Positions 52,537 to 61,082 of a stretch of 64,000 nt of DNA are shown in pieces. This DNA is from Winogradskyella jejuensis. Its GTDB lineage: Bacteria > Bacteroidota > Bacteroidia > Flavobacteriales > Flavobacteriaceae. A model generated the notes under the pieces. The model was not told the DNA's origin and made no database searches. It was given only the letters and a program-made list of their open reading frames with translations. Made by a program: the position numbers and the translations under genes. The number at the start of each line of letters is the position of its first letter. Position 1 is the stretch's first letter. The stretch covers positions 1,163,798 through 1,227,797 of the forward strand of contig NZ_FQWS01000002.1 in the NCBI RefSeq assembly GCF_900129745.1, read 5' to 3'.

Positions 52537-53187
52537 TTAGTAACGTTTTCTGTTATTGGAATATTTCTTCTTATTACTCGTATTCTTCTTGCTGCTTTTA
52601 TTTCCATATTTAGATTTAGCACGCAGCAAACTCGTAGAGTCTGTTAAGTCTTCAGTACTTTCTTTAAGATTAAGCTTACCGTTAGACAATTCAAAAAGAT
52701 GGTCAAAAATAACATCATCTTCAACAGTATCTTTGTTCCAGTTTAAGAAAGACTTTTTCATGTGATTAGCAATAGTGTAGACTAGAGCTTCTCTCATTTC
52801 ACCTTCTTCCCAAGTAATAGCTACATCTATCATCGTCTTTATGTTATTACCATAAAAACGGTATTTTGGATGATTTTGAGGGTATTTTAAAGGCTCTGGT
52901 CGTGCTTGTATAACTTCGCGCTCTGGCTTATCGTATGGCGAATCGACATCGATATCAAAATCTGCCATTATGAAAAGCTGATCCCATAGCTTATGCTGAA
53001 AATCTGGAACGTCTCTTAAATGGGGCTGTAAATTACCCATTACAGAAATAATGGCTTTTGCCAACTTATTACGTTCTTCTTTAGTTTCTCGAGATTTAGC
53101 GTGGTTTATCATCTTCTGTAGATGACGTCCATATTCTGGAATAATTAAATGTTCACGCTCAGTGTTGTATTCTAAATCGTCTATCAA
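52537..53187 (-). CDS. DUF4290 domain-containing protein
   Basis: A 216-residue protein with IPEYGRHLQKMINHAKSRET and PHLRDVPDFQHKLWDQLFIM, the DUF4290 signature of Bacteroidota. The C-terminal 40 residues are lysine-, serine- and asparagine-rich and probably disordered or nucleic-acid-binding. It is co-transcribed with murA. Function unknown. Confidence 0.9.
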   Translation of the reverse strand: MIDDLEYNTEREHLIIPEYGRHLQKMINHAKSRETKEERNKLAKAIISVMGNLQPHLRDVPDFQHKLWDQLFIMADFDIDVDSPYDKPEREVIQARPEPLKYPQNHPKYRFYGNNIKTMIDVAITWEEGEMREALVYTIANHMKKSFLNWNKDTVEDDVIFDHLFELSNGKLNLKESTEDLTDSTSLLRAKSKYGNKSSKKNTSNKKKYSNNRKRY

Positions 53188-53275
53188 AATTGTAAAAATG
53201 TGTAGTAAATATATCGCGAACCTGTAGTTACTGGTTCTGTCGCAAAGTACAAAAATTTAGATAGCTACACCAACA

Positions 53276-53575
53276 TTATAAAGAAATTACATTCTCTATT
53301 TTTTCGGCCACTTCTTTGTACTTGGCAATTACGGCATCAGGGTTCTTCATCTTAACATTAACAGAAACACTTGTGTACTTGCCATTTTTGGATTCTTTGG
53401 TCGTAATTACTGCACCTAAATTATTAAATAAATTATCTAGTTTTTTGATTTGACCTCCATTAGTTGGCACAATAAATTTGTACAAATACTCTGATGGCCA
53501 GAGTGCTGTGTCTTGCAGCTGAGTTTTTAATTTTTTATAGAATGCTTCTGATTTTTCTGATGAATTCATAGTCAA
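53276..53575 (-). CDS. DUF493 family protein
   Basis: A 99-residue small alpha/beta protein. WPSEYLYKFIVPTNGGQIKK and the KNGKYTSVSVNVKMKNPDAV strand match DUF493 (YbeD-like), an ACT-like fold that may bind a small ligand or a protein partner. It lies 88 bases from DUF4290 and is divergent from the ATPase gene. Confidence 0.88.
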   Translation of the reverse strand: MTMNSSEKSEAFYKKLKTQLQDTALWPSEYLYKFIVPTNGGQIKKLDNLFNNLGAVITTKESKNGKYTSVSVNVKMKNPDAVIAKYKEVAEKIENVISL

Positions 53576-53658
53576 AATTTGAAATGCAAAGATACACTTA
53601 AGTTTATAGTTTTTATTTAATTTTTAATTACGAATTTTGTGCCAAACTCATATTAGAT

Positions 53659-54198
53659 TTGAATCCTAAGAAAATAGCAATAACTGGCGGACCTGGGACA
53701 GGAAAAACCTCAATCATTAATGCCTTACTAGAAAAAGACTACTTGTGCTACGAAGAAATTTCTAGACAATTGACGCTTCAGGCGCGTGAAGATGGAATTG
53801 AACAGTTATTTTTAACTGAACCTCTTTTATTTAGCCAGAAACTTCTCGAAGGCAGAACTGAGCAATACAATAAGGCTTCTAATGAAACCGCTGAAGTCGT
53901 ATTTTTAGATAGAGGTATTCCAGATGTATTGGCGTATATGGATTTTATAGGTGATGAATACCCCGAATATTTTGTTGAATCTTGCAAAAATCACACTTAT
54001 GATAGTATTTTTATACTGCCGCCGTGGGAATCTATTTTTACTCCAGACAGTGAACGTTATGAAAGTTTTGAGGAATCTCAAATCATCCATGAGCATTTAT
54101 CTAAAACCTATACTAGATTTGGTTACGATTTATTAGAAGTTCCCTTTGGGACTGTTGAAGAAAGAGTTAACTTTATATTACAGACTTTAGATTTGTAA
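53659..54198 (+). CDS. AAA_28-type ATP-binding protein
   Basis: A 179-residue nucleotide-binding protein starting at TTG. GGPGTGKTSIINALLEKDYL is the P-loop and VVFLDRGIPDVLAYMDF the Walker B region. The fold resembles the NadR kinase / Ttd14-type AAA_28 family; the substrate is unknown. It is followed by recQ after one base, and recQ overlaps fmt, so the three form an operon. Confidence 0.82.
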   Translation: MNPKKIAITGGPGTGKTSIINALLEKDYLCYEEISRQLTLQAREDGIEQLFLTEPLLFSQKLLEGRTEQYNKASNETAEVVFLDRGIPDVLAYMDFIGDEYPEYFVESCKNHTYDSIFILPPWESIFTPDSERYESFEESQIIHEHLSKTYTRFGYDLLEVPFGTVEERVNFILQTLDL

Positions 54199-54199
54199 T

Positions 54200-56095
54200 A
54201 TGCACCCTATAGAAGTATTAGAACGTTATTGGAATCATACTGCTTTCAGACCTCTTCAGGAAGAGATTATAACGTCTGTACTCCTAAATAATGACACCTT
54301 TGCTTTACTTCCAACTGGTGGCGGAAAATCTGTTTGTTTTCAAATACCTGCATTAATTAAACCCGGAATTTGCGTTGTTATTTCACCGCTTGTGGCCTTA
54401 ATGCAAGATCAAGTGAATACACTGAAGCAAAAAGGCATAAAGGCCATGGCTATTTCTTCAGGGGTATCTTATAAAGACCTAGATACTATGCTAGACAATT
54501 GTATCTATGGCAATTATAAGTTTCTGTACTTATCGCCAGAACGTTTGCAACAAACATTAGTTCAGGAACGTATACAGCAAATGAATGTGAACCTTATCGC
54601 TGTTGATGAAGCACATTGTATCAGCCAATGGGGAAATGATTTTAGGCCAGCTTATAGTGCAATAGTGACTTTGAGAGAGCTTCAGCCTACAGTAAATTGT
54701 ATTGCGCTTACGGCTACTGCAAAATCCAAAGTTATTGATGATATCATAGATTCTTTAGATTTTATAGATGCTAAGGTATTTAAAGCCTCTTTTAAAAGAG
54801 ACAATATTAGCTATCGTGTTATTAATACCGAAGACAAAAACTATCACTTAGTCCATACACTTCAACAAAATCAAGGCGCTTCAATAATATATGTTCGTAG
54901 TAGAAAAGCGACCATAAGTGTGAGCGATTTTCTTATTTCTAAAGGGTTTAATGCCACCTTCTATCATGGAGGACTTACCACTTCTGAAAAAACAGAACGC
55001 TTACAACTTTGGACTAACAATCAAAAACACATAATGGTTGCCACTACAGCATTTGGTATGGGAATTGATAAAGCTGATGTAAAAACTATTATTCATTATA
55101 ATTTACCAGAAAGTCTTGAAAGCTATTATCAAGAAGCTGGTCGAGCTGGTCGTAACGGACAAGATGCCGTAGCCATTATTTTGAAAAAAAATATCGATGA
55201 AGAAAAACTTAAATCTCAATTTTTAAGTGCACTTCCTTCAGTAGATGCCATTAAATATGTGTACAAGAAGTTGTGCAACTATTTTCAGATATCATATGGT
55301 GAAGGACAAAATGTATTATATCAACTCAACTTTAAAACATTTTGCAACATCTATCAACTTAAAGCATCTTTGACCTTCAACGCTCTAAAAGTATTAGATA
55401 ACAATAGTATTATTTCACTCAATCAACAATTCAATTATAAAACAACCGTACAATTCAAAGTAAATAATGCTGCCATTTTTCATTATTTAGAAAACAACAA
55501 GCATCAGAATAAGGCTATTAAAGCCTTACTTAGAACTTACGGAGGTATTTTAGATTACCCAACAAAAATAAATTTAGAGCTCGTAGCTTCTAAGGCAGAG
55601 ACAACTATAAATCAGTTACTCGCCATTTTAAAAGATTTAGAAACTCACAGTATCATTGACCTTAAAATAGCAAATACAGACTCTGAAATTACATTTATAA
55701 AACCCAGAGAGGACGAAAAAACAATTAATCCAATAATTCCTATTATAGAGCAACAGAATAACTTAAAACGTCAGCAAATCACTTCAGTTATTAATTATAC
55801 TAATAATGATGGTTTATGTAAGCAAATACAATTGCTAAACTATTTTGATGAATCTTCTGCCAAGAATTGTGGAAAGTGCTCAGTATGCTTAGCTAACAGC
55901 CCTAATAATTCAAAAAGATTAGATTCTGAAATTCAAAAAGAAATTATAGAATTGCTAAAAACAAAAGAACACTCATCTAGAGAACTCTTAAGTGCTTTGC
56001 AATGCGAACAAACTGAATTATTAAAAAGCATAGCTCTACTTTTAGAGCAAGAAACCATCAAGATTACTGATAGAAATACATATTTACTAAAATGA
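54200..56095 (+). CDS. recQ: RecQ family ATP-dependent DNA helicase
   Basis: A 631-residue 3'-5' helicase. LLPTGGGKSVCFQIPALIKP is motif I, VDEAHCISQWGNDFRPAY motif II (DEAH), ATTAFGMGIDKADVKT and YYQEAGRAGRNGQ motifs V and VI. The RecQ zinc domain is suggested by NCGKCSVC near residue 560. The HRDC domain of long RecQ proteins is absent. It unwinds DNA in replication-fork repair. Its end overlaps fmt by four bases. Confidence 0.93.
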   Translation: MHPIEVLERYWNHTAFRPLQEEIITSVLLNNDTFALLPTGGGKSVCFQIPALIKPGICVVISPLVALMQDQVNTLKQKGIKAMAISSGVSYKDLDTMLDNCIYGNYKFLYLSPERLQQTLVQERIQQMNVNLIAVDEAHCISQWGNDFRPAYSAIVTLRELQPTVNCIALTATAKSKVIDDIIDSLDFIDAKVFKASFKRDNISYRVINTEDKNYHLVHTLQQNQGASIIYVRSRKATISVSDFLISKGFNATFYHGGLTTSEKTERLQLWTNNQKHIMVATTAFGMGIDKADVKTIIHYNLPESLESYYQEAGRAGRNGQDAVAIILKKNIDEEKLKSQFLSALPSVDAIKYVYKKLCNYFQISYGEGQNVLYQLNFKTFCNIYQLKASLTFNALKVLDNNSIISLNQQFNYKTTVQFKVNNAAIFHYLENNKHQNKAIKALLRTYGGILDYPTKINLELVASKAETTINQLLAILKDLETHSIIDLKIANTDSEITFIKPREDEKTINPIIPIIEQQNNLKRQQITSVINYTNNDGLCKQIQLLNYFDESSAKNCGKCSVCLANSPNNSKRLDSEIQKEIIELLKTKEHSSRELLSALQCEQTELLKSIALLLEQETIKITDRNTYLLK

Positions 56096-57051
56096 CAAAA
56101 AAACGCGATATACGAATAGTCTTTATGGGCACACCAGATTTTGCGGTGGAAACCTTAAAAACTATTCTAGAACATAATTATAAGGTTGTAGGTGTTATTA
56201 CTGCTCCAGACAGACCTGCTGGCCGTGGTAGAAAATTAAAATCTTCCGCAGTCAAAGAATTTGCTTTAGAGCAAGGGTTAAAAATTCTGCAACCCACAAA
56301 CTTAAAGTCTGAAGAGTTTATCGAAGAACTAGAATCTTTAAACGCTAATCTTCAAATTGTAGTAGCATTTAGAATGTTACCAAAAGTCGTTTGGCAAATG
56401 CCAGAATACGGTACATTTAATCTTCATGCATCACTTCTACCCAACTATCGCGGTGCGGCTCCTATACATTGGGCTATTATTAATGGTGAAGAAAAAACAG
56501 GAGCTACCACCTTCTTTATTGACGAGAAAATAGATACTGGTGCAATTATACTAAAACAAGAAACTGATATTGGAGCTGATGAAACTGTAGGGCAGCTTCA
56601 TGATAAACTAATGCACTTAGGAAGTGACTTGGTGGTAAAAACAATTGAGCACATAGAAACAAATACGGTTGAAACCAAAATTCAATCAGAAACCAAAGAC
56701 TTAAAAACAGCTTATAAGCTCAATAGAGATAATTGCAAAATAAATTGGGAACAGAATTTAGATACTATATATAATAAGATACGTGGTTTAAATCCTTTTC
56801 CGACAGCATGGTGCTATCTAAATAATGGTGGTGATAAAAATCTGTCCGTAAAACTATATGATGTTTCAAAAATTGAAGAATTACATGATTATGAAAATGG
56901 AGCTATAATAATTACGGATAATAAAATAAAAGTAGCCTGCAAAAATGGATTCATTAATATTGAAGAATTACAGCTTCCAAACAAGCGAAAAATGGATGCA
57001 AAAGCATTATTAAATGGTTACGAATTTGAAAAAAACGCAAAAATGCTCTAA
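56092..57051 (+). CDS. fmt: Methionyl-tRNA formyltransferase
   Basis: A 319-residue enzyme. FMGTPDFAVETLKTIL is the start of the formyltransferase fold and SLLPNYRGAAPIHWAIINGE carries the active-site His and Asn region; the C-terminal OB-like tRNA domain follows at about 205-300. It formylates initiator methionyl-tRNA with 10-formyltetrahydrofolate. It overlaps recQ (ATGA). Confidence 0.95.
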   Translation: MTKKRDIRIVFMGTPDFAVETLKTILEHNYKVVGVITAPDRPAGRGRKLKSSAVKEFALEQGLKILQPTNLKSEEFIEELESLNANLQIVVAFRMLPKVVWQMPEYGTFNLHASLLPNYRGAAPIHWAIINGEEKTGATTFFIDEKIDTGAIILKQETDIGADETVGQLHDKLMHLGSDLVVKTIEHIETNTVETKIQSETKDLKTAYKLNRDNCKINWEQNLDTIYNKIRGLNPFPTAWCYLNNGGDKNLSVKLYDVSKIEELHDYENGAIIITDNKIKVACKNGFINIEELQLPNKRKMDAKALLNGYEFEKNAKML

Positions 57052-57155
57052 ACCCCTATCCCTAGTAGGATTCGAGAAAACATCGATGAAATGCATACCT
57101 TTATTAACAAATGCGCTAAGTTATTAACAAAACCGCGTATTTACTAGGGTTTTAC

Positions 57156-57185
57156 TTGCATAGCACGTTTATACGTATAAATTTG
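57156..57185 (+). promoter_or_regulatory. Promoter of the HU gene
   Basis: TTG (57156-57158), 19 bases, and TAAATTTG (57178-57185) match the Bacteroidota consensus TTG-N19-TAnnTTTG without exception. The box ends 60 bases before the HU start, leaving a leader of about 53 bases. Confidence 0.88.
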
Positions 57186-57245
57186 TTACTGATTTTAACA
57201 TTTATGTTGAAAGCAAAACATTTAATAATTTAAATTTAACATTTT

Positions 57246-57518
57246 ATGAACAAAACAGATTTAATCAACAGCATGGCTGAAAATGCAGGTATCACTAAAG
57301 CTGCAGCTAAGAAAGCATTAGACGGATTATTAATTGATATCGAAGGATCTTTACAAAAAGGTAACCGCGTATCTTTAGTAGGTTTTGGTTCTTGGTCAGT
57401 TACTAGAAGAGCTGCAAGAGACGGAAGAAATCCACAAACTGGAAAAACAATAAAAATCAAAGCTAAAAATGTAGTAAAGTTTAAGGCAGGTTCTGACTTA
57501 AGCGATGCTGTAAACTAA
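57246..57518 (+). CDS. hup: HU family DNA-binding protein
   Basis: A 90-residue histone-like protein. NKTDLINSMAENAGITKAAA is the N-terminal helical dimer part and FGSWSVTRRAARDGRNPQTG the beta arm with the conserved RNPQTG loop. As a dimer it bends and compacts DNA. It has a strong promoter at 57156 and a strong terminator at 57541. Confidence 0.95.
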   Translation: MNKTDLINSMAENAGITKAAAKKALDGLLIDIEGSLQKGNRVSLVGFGSWSVTRRAARDGRNPQTGKTIKIKAKNVVKFKAGSDLSDAVN

Positions 57519-57540
57519 GCTATTTTTGTTTACAATATTG

Positions 57541-57568
57541 AAGCCTGCTATTTAGCAGGCTTTTTTTA
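57541..57568 (+). terminator. Intrinsic terminator after HU
   Basis: AAGCCTGCT (57542-57550) and AGCAGGCTT (57555-57563) pair around ATTT, followed by a T-run. It lies 23 bases after the HU stop. Confidence 0.93.
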
Positions 57569-57647
57569 TACACAAATTTGCGAGCGTAAATGATTGTGTA
57601 TCAAAAAAATATTATTATCTTTCTTTTAGAAAAATCCTACACCAACT

Positions 57648-58202
57648 GTGAAAAAACCAGAAAAAGGAAGCCTTCTTATCGCTGAACCTTCTATTATCGG
57701 AGATTTATCCTTCAATAGAGCGGTAGTGCTTCTTGCGGATCACAATGACCTAGGCTCAGTAGGGTTTATTCTTAATAAAAAATTGGAATATAATCTTAAA
57801 GATTTAGTAGAGGGCACTGAGTCCGACTTCCCAATTTACAATGGTGGCCCAGTAGAGCAAGACAATCTCTATTTTATACACAAATCACCTGAATTAATTC
57901 CTAATAGTATAGAAATATCTCAAGGTATTTTTTGGGGCGGTGATTTTGAGACTGTTTTAGAACTAATCAACTCTAAAAAAATTAATTGCGAAGACATTAA
58001 ATTTTTCCTTGGCTATTCTGGTTGGGCAGAAAAACAATTAAGTGATGAACTAGACTCTCACGCTTGGCTTGTAACCAAAAATACTTATGAGAATAAAATA
58101 ATCTCCAAATGCTGTAACGAATTCTGGAAAGAAAAGATGTTAGAGATGGGAGGCGAATATTCTATTTGGTCTAATGCTCCAGAAAACCCGAGTTATAACT
58201 AA
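57648..58202 (+). CDS. YqgE/AlgH family protein, GTG start
   Basis: A 184-residue protein that starts with GTG. KGSLLIAEPSIIGDLSFNRA and GFILNKKLEYNLKDL are the family hallmarks; IKFFLGYSGWAEKQLSDELD is the second. YqgE proteins are cytoplasmic, of unclear function, and frequent near fold or ribosome-assembly genes. Its 3' end overlaps the convergent aminotransferase gene by four bases. Confidence 0.9.
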   Translation: MKKPEKGSLLIAEPSIIGDLSFNRAVVLLADHNDLGSVGFILNKKLEYNLKDLVEGTESDFPIYNGGPVEQDNLYFIHKSPELIPNSIEISQGIFWGGDFETVLELINSKKINCEDIKFFLGYSGWAEKQLSDELDSHAWLVTKNTYENKIISKCCNEFWKEKMLEMGGEYSIWSNAPENPSYN

Positions 58203-59053
58203 CTACCAAGTCTTAATCTAGCATTAAGCTTATTTAAGATATCTACAGCGACTGTATTAGCATATTTCTTTTTACGATAACTTCCAATAGATTGAATTCC
58301 AACTATAGTATTTGTTATGAATAACTCATCTGCTTTTTGCAATTCAAAAGGTGAAATTGAAGCTTCTTCAATATCATAATTAGGATTATTATGAAGTAAA
58401 CTCAAAATTTGCTTACGCATCACGCCTTTTAAACAACCATCTTCCAAAGGTGGTGTTTTAATACTCTCGCCTTTTACCAAAAAAAGATTTCCGTTTAAAC
58501 CTTCAATAATTGATTTATCTGTATTTAAAACCAAACAATTAGAAAGGTTGTTTTCTTTTGCATATATGCTACCTATAACTTGAATTACCTTGTTATTGGA
58601 TTTAAGTCCAGAAAGTAAACCTGGAGACACATAAAAATCTTTATACAAATCCACACGATAATCTTCAAACGGATTAACTTGATAAAAAAGATTCTGGAGT
58701 GGCTCTGCAACAATATTAAAAGAAGGTTTTGAATTATCATCCGGAAGATATTTTCCACCATCTCCTCTATCTACATTTAATCGTATACGTGCAGAATTAT
58801 TAAAAGAAGGGTTAGCTTTAATAGTCTTAAGAATTTCTTCTTCAAAGAACTCCATAGTAAAATTCATCGGGATATCCATACGAAGAATTCGCATTGAAGA
58901 CATTAACCTAAAGTAGTGGTCTTCAAGAAAAAATATTTTGCCATTTACAACTCTAAGCGTCTCAAAAAGAGCGTCTCCATATTTATAACCTCTATTTTCT
59001 AGATTGAGTTTTGCTTCAGAAGTTTCTAACAAATCACCATTAAAATTTACCAT
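58199..59053 (-). CDS. Class IV aminotransferase (aminodeoxychorismate lyase / BCAT type)
   Basis: A 284-residue PLP enzyme of fold type IV. RGYKYGDALFETLRVVNGKI is the N-terminal block, LKSNNKVIQVIGSIYAKEN carries the PLP lysine and EGLNGNLFLVKGESIKTPPL the substrate loop. In flavobacteria this copy is often annotated as aminotransferase class IV; a 4-amino-4-deoxychorismate lyase role in folate synthesis is possible. The ATG lies directly after the T-tract of a hairpin (59054-59078). Confidence 0.87.
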   Translation of the reverse strand: MVNFNGDLLETSEAKLNLENRGYKYGDALFETLRVVNGKIFFLEDHYFRLMSSMRILRMDIPMNFTMEFFEEEILKTIKANPSFNNSARIRLNVDRGDGGKYLPDDNSKPSFNIVAEPLQNLFYQVNPFEDYRVDLYKDFYVSPGLLSGLKSNNKVIQVIGSIYAKENNLSNCLVLNTDKSIIEGLNGNLFLVKGESIKTPPLEDGCLKGVMRKQILSLLHNNPNYDIEEASISPFELQKADELFITNTIVGIQSIGSYRKKKYANTVAVDILNKLNARLRLGS

Positions 59054-59078
59054 AAAAAAATCCCGATTAAAATCGGGA
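59054..59078 (-). terminator. Hairpin before the aminotransferase start
   Basis: On the minus strand TCCCGATT and AATCGGGA pair around TT and are followed by T7. It lies between the START-like stop and the aminotransferase ATG, so it can terminate the upstream gene. The T-tract touches the next ATG, which makes attenuation or a hairpin leader possible. Confidence 0.75.
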
Positions 59079-59107
59079 CAAAGATAAGTGTTGTATCTAC
59101 AATATTA

Positions 59108-59500
59108 TTAAGCAGAACCTAAAACTTGTTTTAAACTTCCAATCATATTCTCCCAAAGCATTTTAGACTCATCTATTTCATCTTCTTCGGCAAAATCTGT
59201 AACCATAAGAGATACATCTTTAGTAATCTCATCTACTTGAATTCTTATTTCAAAATAGCAAGAACTTCCTTCTTCTTCATCCTCTAACCATCTAAACTTT
59301 ACACGTTCACCACTTTTCTTTACTAGTAGTTTGGCTTGCTCTTCACTTCCATCCCAAATGAAAGTAAACAGCTCTCCTCTACTATTTACATTATCTGCAT
59401 ACCATTCAGATAGACCGGATGGTGTAGATATGTACTGAAATAATAATGAAGGTGACGCATGGATAGGAAATTCTAACTCGTACTTTATTTTGTCGTCCAT
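59108..59500 (-). CDS. START-like / SRPBCC domain protein
   Basis: A 130-residue protein. FPIHASPSLLFQYISTPSGL at the start, LSEWYADNVNSRGELFTFIWD and VKFRWLEDEEEGSSCYFEIR are typical of the flavobacterial START-like proteins related to AHSA1/SRPBCC. It has a hydrophobic ligand cavity of unknown specificity. Single gene, 55 bases upstream of the aminotransferase. Confidence 0.88.
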   Translation of the reverse strand: MDDKIKYELEFPIHASPSLLFQYISTPSGLSEWYADNVNSRGELFTFIWDGSEEQAKLLVKKSGERVKFRWLEDEEEGSSCYFEIRIQVDEITKDVSLMVTDFAEEDEIDESKMLWENMIGSLKQVLGSA

Positions 59501-59586
59501 AAAAACAATTTATTATTTGCTCAATATATATAATATTAGTTTAGTTTAAAACATAATAGAGAAAATATTTTTTAGAAACAATATGT

Positions 59587-59616
59587 TTGTTGAAGTAGAA
59601 TTTGTTTATATATTTG
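59587..59616 (+). promoter_or_regulatory. Promoter of tRNA-Met
   Basis: TTG (59587-59589), 19 bases, and TATATTTG (59609-59616) match TTG-N19-TAnnTTTG exactly. The box ends 11 bases before the mature tRNA, leaving a very short leader. Confidence 0.88.
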
Positions 59617-59627
59617 CACCCGCAAAC

Positions 59628-59701
59628 GGCGAGATAGCTCAGTTGGTTAGAGCGTCGGATTCATAACCCGGAGGTCCCGAGTTCAAATCTCGGTCTCGCT
59701 A
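59628..59701 (+). tRNA. tRNA-Met (anticodon CAT)
   Basis: GGCGAGA pairs with TCTCGCT at the acceptor (a G-T pair at position 1-72), the anticodon loop TTCATAA carries CAT and the T-arm is CCGAG-TTCAAAT-CTCGG. CCA is not encoded. The anticodon stem has an A-C mismatch next to the loop. The lack of the initiator CCC/GGG stem block points to elongator methionine. An integrase gene begins 56 bases downstream. Confidence 0.93.
59677..59701. other. Candidate attachment site, 3' end of tRNA-Met
   Basis: The T-arm and acceptor end of tRNA-Met, 56 bases before an integrase start, are the likely att core of the right-hand element. No second copy is visible up to 64000, so the element extends beyond the window. 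Confidence 0.4.
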
Positions 59702-59725
59702 CAAAGTTAGTTTCCTAGAAACGTC

Positions 59726-59756
59726 AACGGTTTAGTTCACTCTAAACCGTTTTTTT
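59726..59756 (+). terminator. Terminator between tRNA-Met and the integrase
   Basis: AACGGTTTAG (59726-59735) and CTAAACCGTT (59742-59751) form a perfect 10-bp stem with a 6-base loop and a T-tract to 59756. The integrase ATG starts at 59757, so the T-tract touches it. It should stop tRNA transcription before the integrase when the element is integrated. Confidence 0.87.
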
Positions 59757-61082
59757 ATGCAAACTATTTATGATTTAATTACTTTAGATGTCCAAAAAGA
59801 ACACGATTTGGAACACGAAACAGAACACAAAAGTCTATTTTCAGAACCTAAGATTTACGATGCCAATGGTGATTTAACCAAACGTTGGTATATCTATTTC
59901 TCTTATGTAAATCCAAAGACTGGTAAAAAGGAACGGTGTAAGAATATTTATGGAAAGACAAATCGTTATAAAACAAAAACAGAGCGTTATTATATTTTAA
60001 ATATTTATAAGAAGCGTCTCTCTAAGTTACTTCATGAAGGCTTTAACCCTTATGCTGATAATCAAGAGCTTTACGAAAAAAGAAAAGCTAATCAGCAAGC
60101 AACAACAACAAAAAGCAATATTGCTGTTGCCAATGGTGCATCTAGTTTATCCTCTGAGAATGTAGCTCAAAACGAATTTGAAAAAGAAAGAACAGTTTCA
60201 GAAGCTTTTAATTTTGCATTGAATATTAAAAAGAATTTGGTCGGTGCATCTACCCTTTCAGACTATAAGAGCAGATGTAATAAACTGATTGAATACTTAG
60301 ATACAAATTATCCCGATGTTAAAACCATTAATCAATTAGAAAAGAAACATGTTATTGCTTTTTTAAATTCAGTTTTGCAAAGTACATCAGCAAGAAACAG
60401 GAATAATTACCGTACCTGTCTAGGAAGTATATTTCAAAGTTTAGAAGATAACGAACTGATTTCTGTAAACTTCATTAAACGAATAAAGCCATTACAAGCT
60501 AAACCTCGAAAGAATAAAACCTATACAGCCAAAGAGCAAGAAATAATATTTAAATATCTTGAAAACAACGATAAAGTATTGTTGTTGTTTATAAAGTTTA
60601 TTTCTTATAATCTTTTACGCCCAATAGAAGTGTGTAGGCTAAAGGTTAAAGACTTAAACCTAGAACAAAATATAGTTCAGTTTCAAGCAAAGAATAAAGC
60701 ATTTAAAACGAAGATTATTCCAGAGATATTGCTGTCAGAACTTCCAGACTTATCAAGGCTAGACCCAAATGCGCTTTTATTTACACCAAACGGATTTGGA
60801 AAACAATGGGACGCTACTGAGGTTAATAGAAGAGGGTATTTTACTAGCCGTTTTAAAAAGGTTGTTAAGGATGAATTTGGGTTTAATGACAACTATGGTC
60901 TATATAGCTTTAGACATACGTTTATAACCAAGTTATATAGAGCATTAGCTAAAGACAGTTCACCTTACGCAGCTAAAAGTAAGCTCATGCAAATTACAGG
61001 TCATGCTACCATGTCTGCTTTAGAAAAATACCTTAGAGATATTGATGCAGAATTACCACAAGATTATTCAGAGTTACTATGA
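59757..61082 (+). CDS. Tyrosine site-specific integrase at tRNA-Met
   Basis: A 441-residue integrase: N-terminal region with a charged beta-rich arm part (about 30-100), SAM-like domain (about 145-245) and catalytic domain (about 255-430). Catalytic residues are R288 (LLRPIEV), R386-H387 (YSFRHTF; the first His of HxxR is Tyr383), H416 (TGHATM) and Y425 (LEKYLRDI). It lies 56 bases from tRNA-Met and most likely inserts there. ATG at 59757 directly follows a terminator T-tract; no later Met gives a full arm domain. It ends in an ATGA overlap with the next gene. Confidence 0.9.
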   Translation: MQTIYDLITLDVQKEHDLEHETEHKSLFSEPKIYDANGDLTKRWYIYFSYVNPKTGKKERCKNIYGKTNRYKTKTERYYILNIYKKRLSKLLHEGFNPYADNQELYEKRKANQQATTTKSNIAVANGASSLSSENVAQNEFEKERTVSEAFNFALNIKKNLVGASTLSDYKSRCNKLIEYLDTNYPDVKTINQLEKKHVIAFLNSVLQSTSARNRNNYRTCLGSIFQSLEDNELISVNFIKRIKPLQAKPRKNKTYTAKEQEIIFKYLENNDKVLLLFIKFISYNLLRPIEVCRLKVKDLNLEQNIVQFQAKNKAFKTKIIPEILLSELPDLSRLDPNALLFTPNGFGKQWDATEVNRRGYFTSRFKKVVKDEFGFNDNYGLYSFRHTFITKLYRALAKDSSPYAAKSKLMQITGHATMSALEKYLRDIDAELPQDYSELL

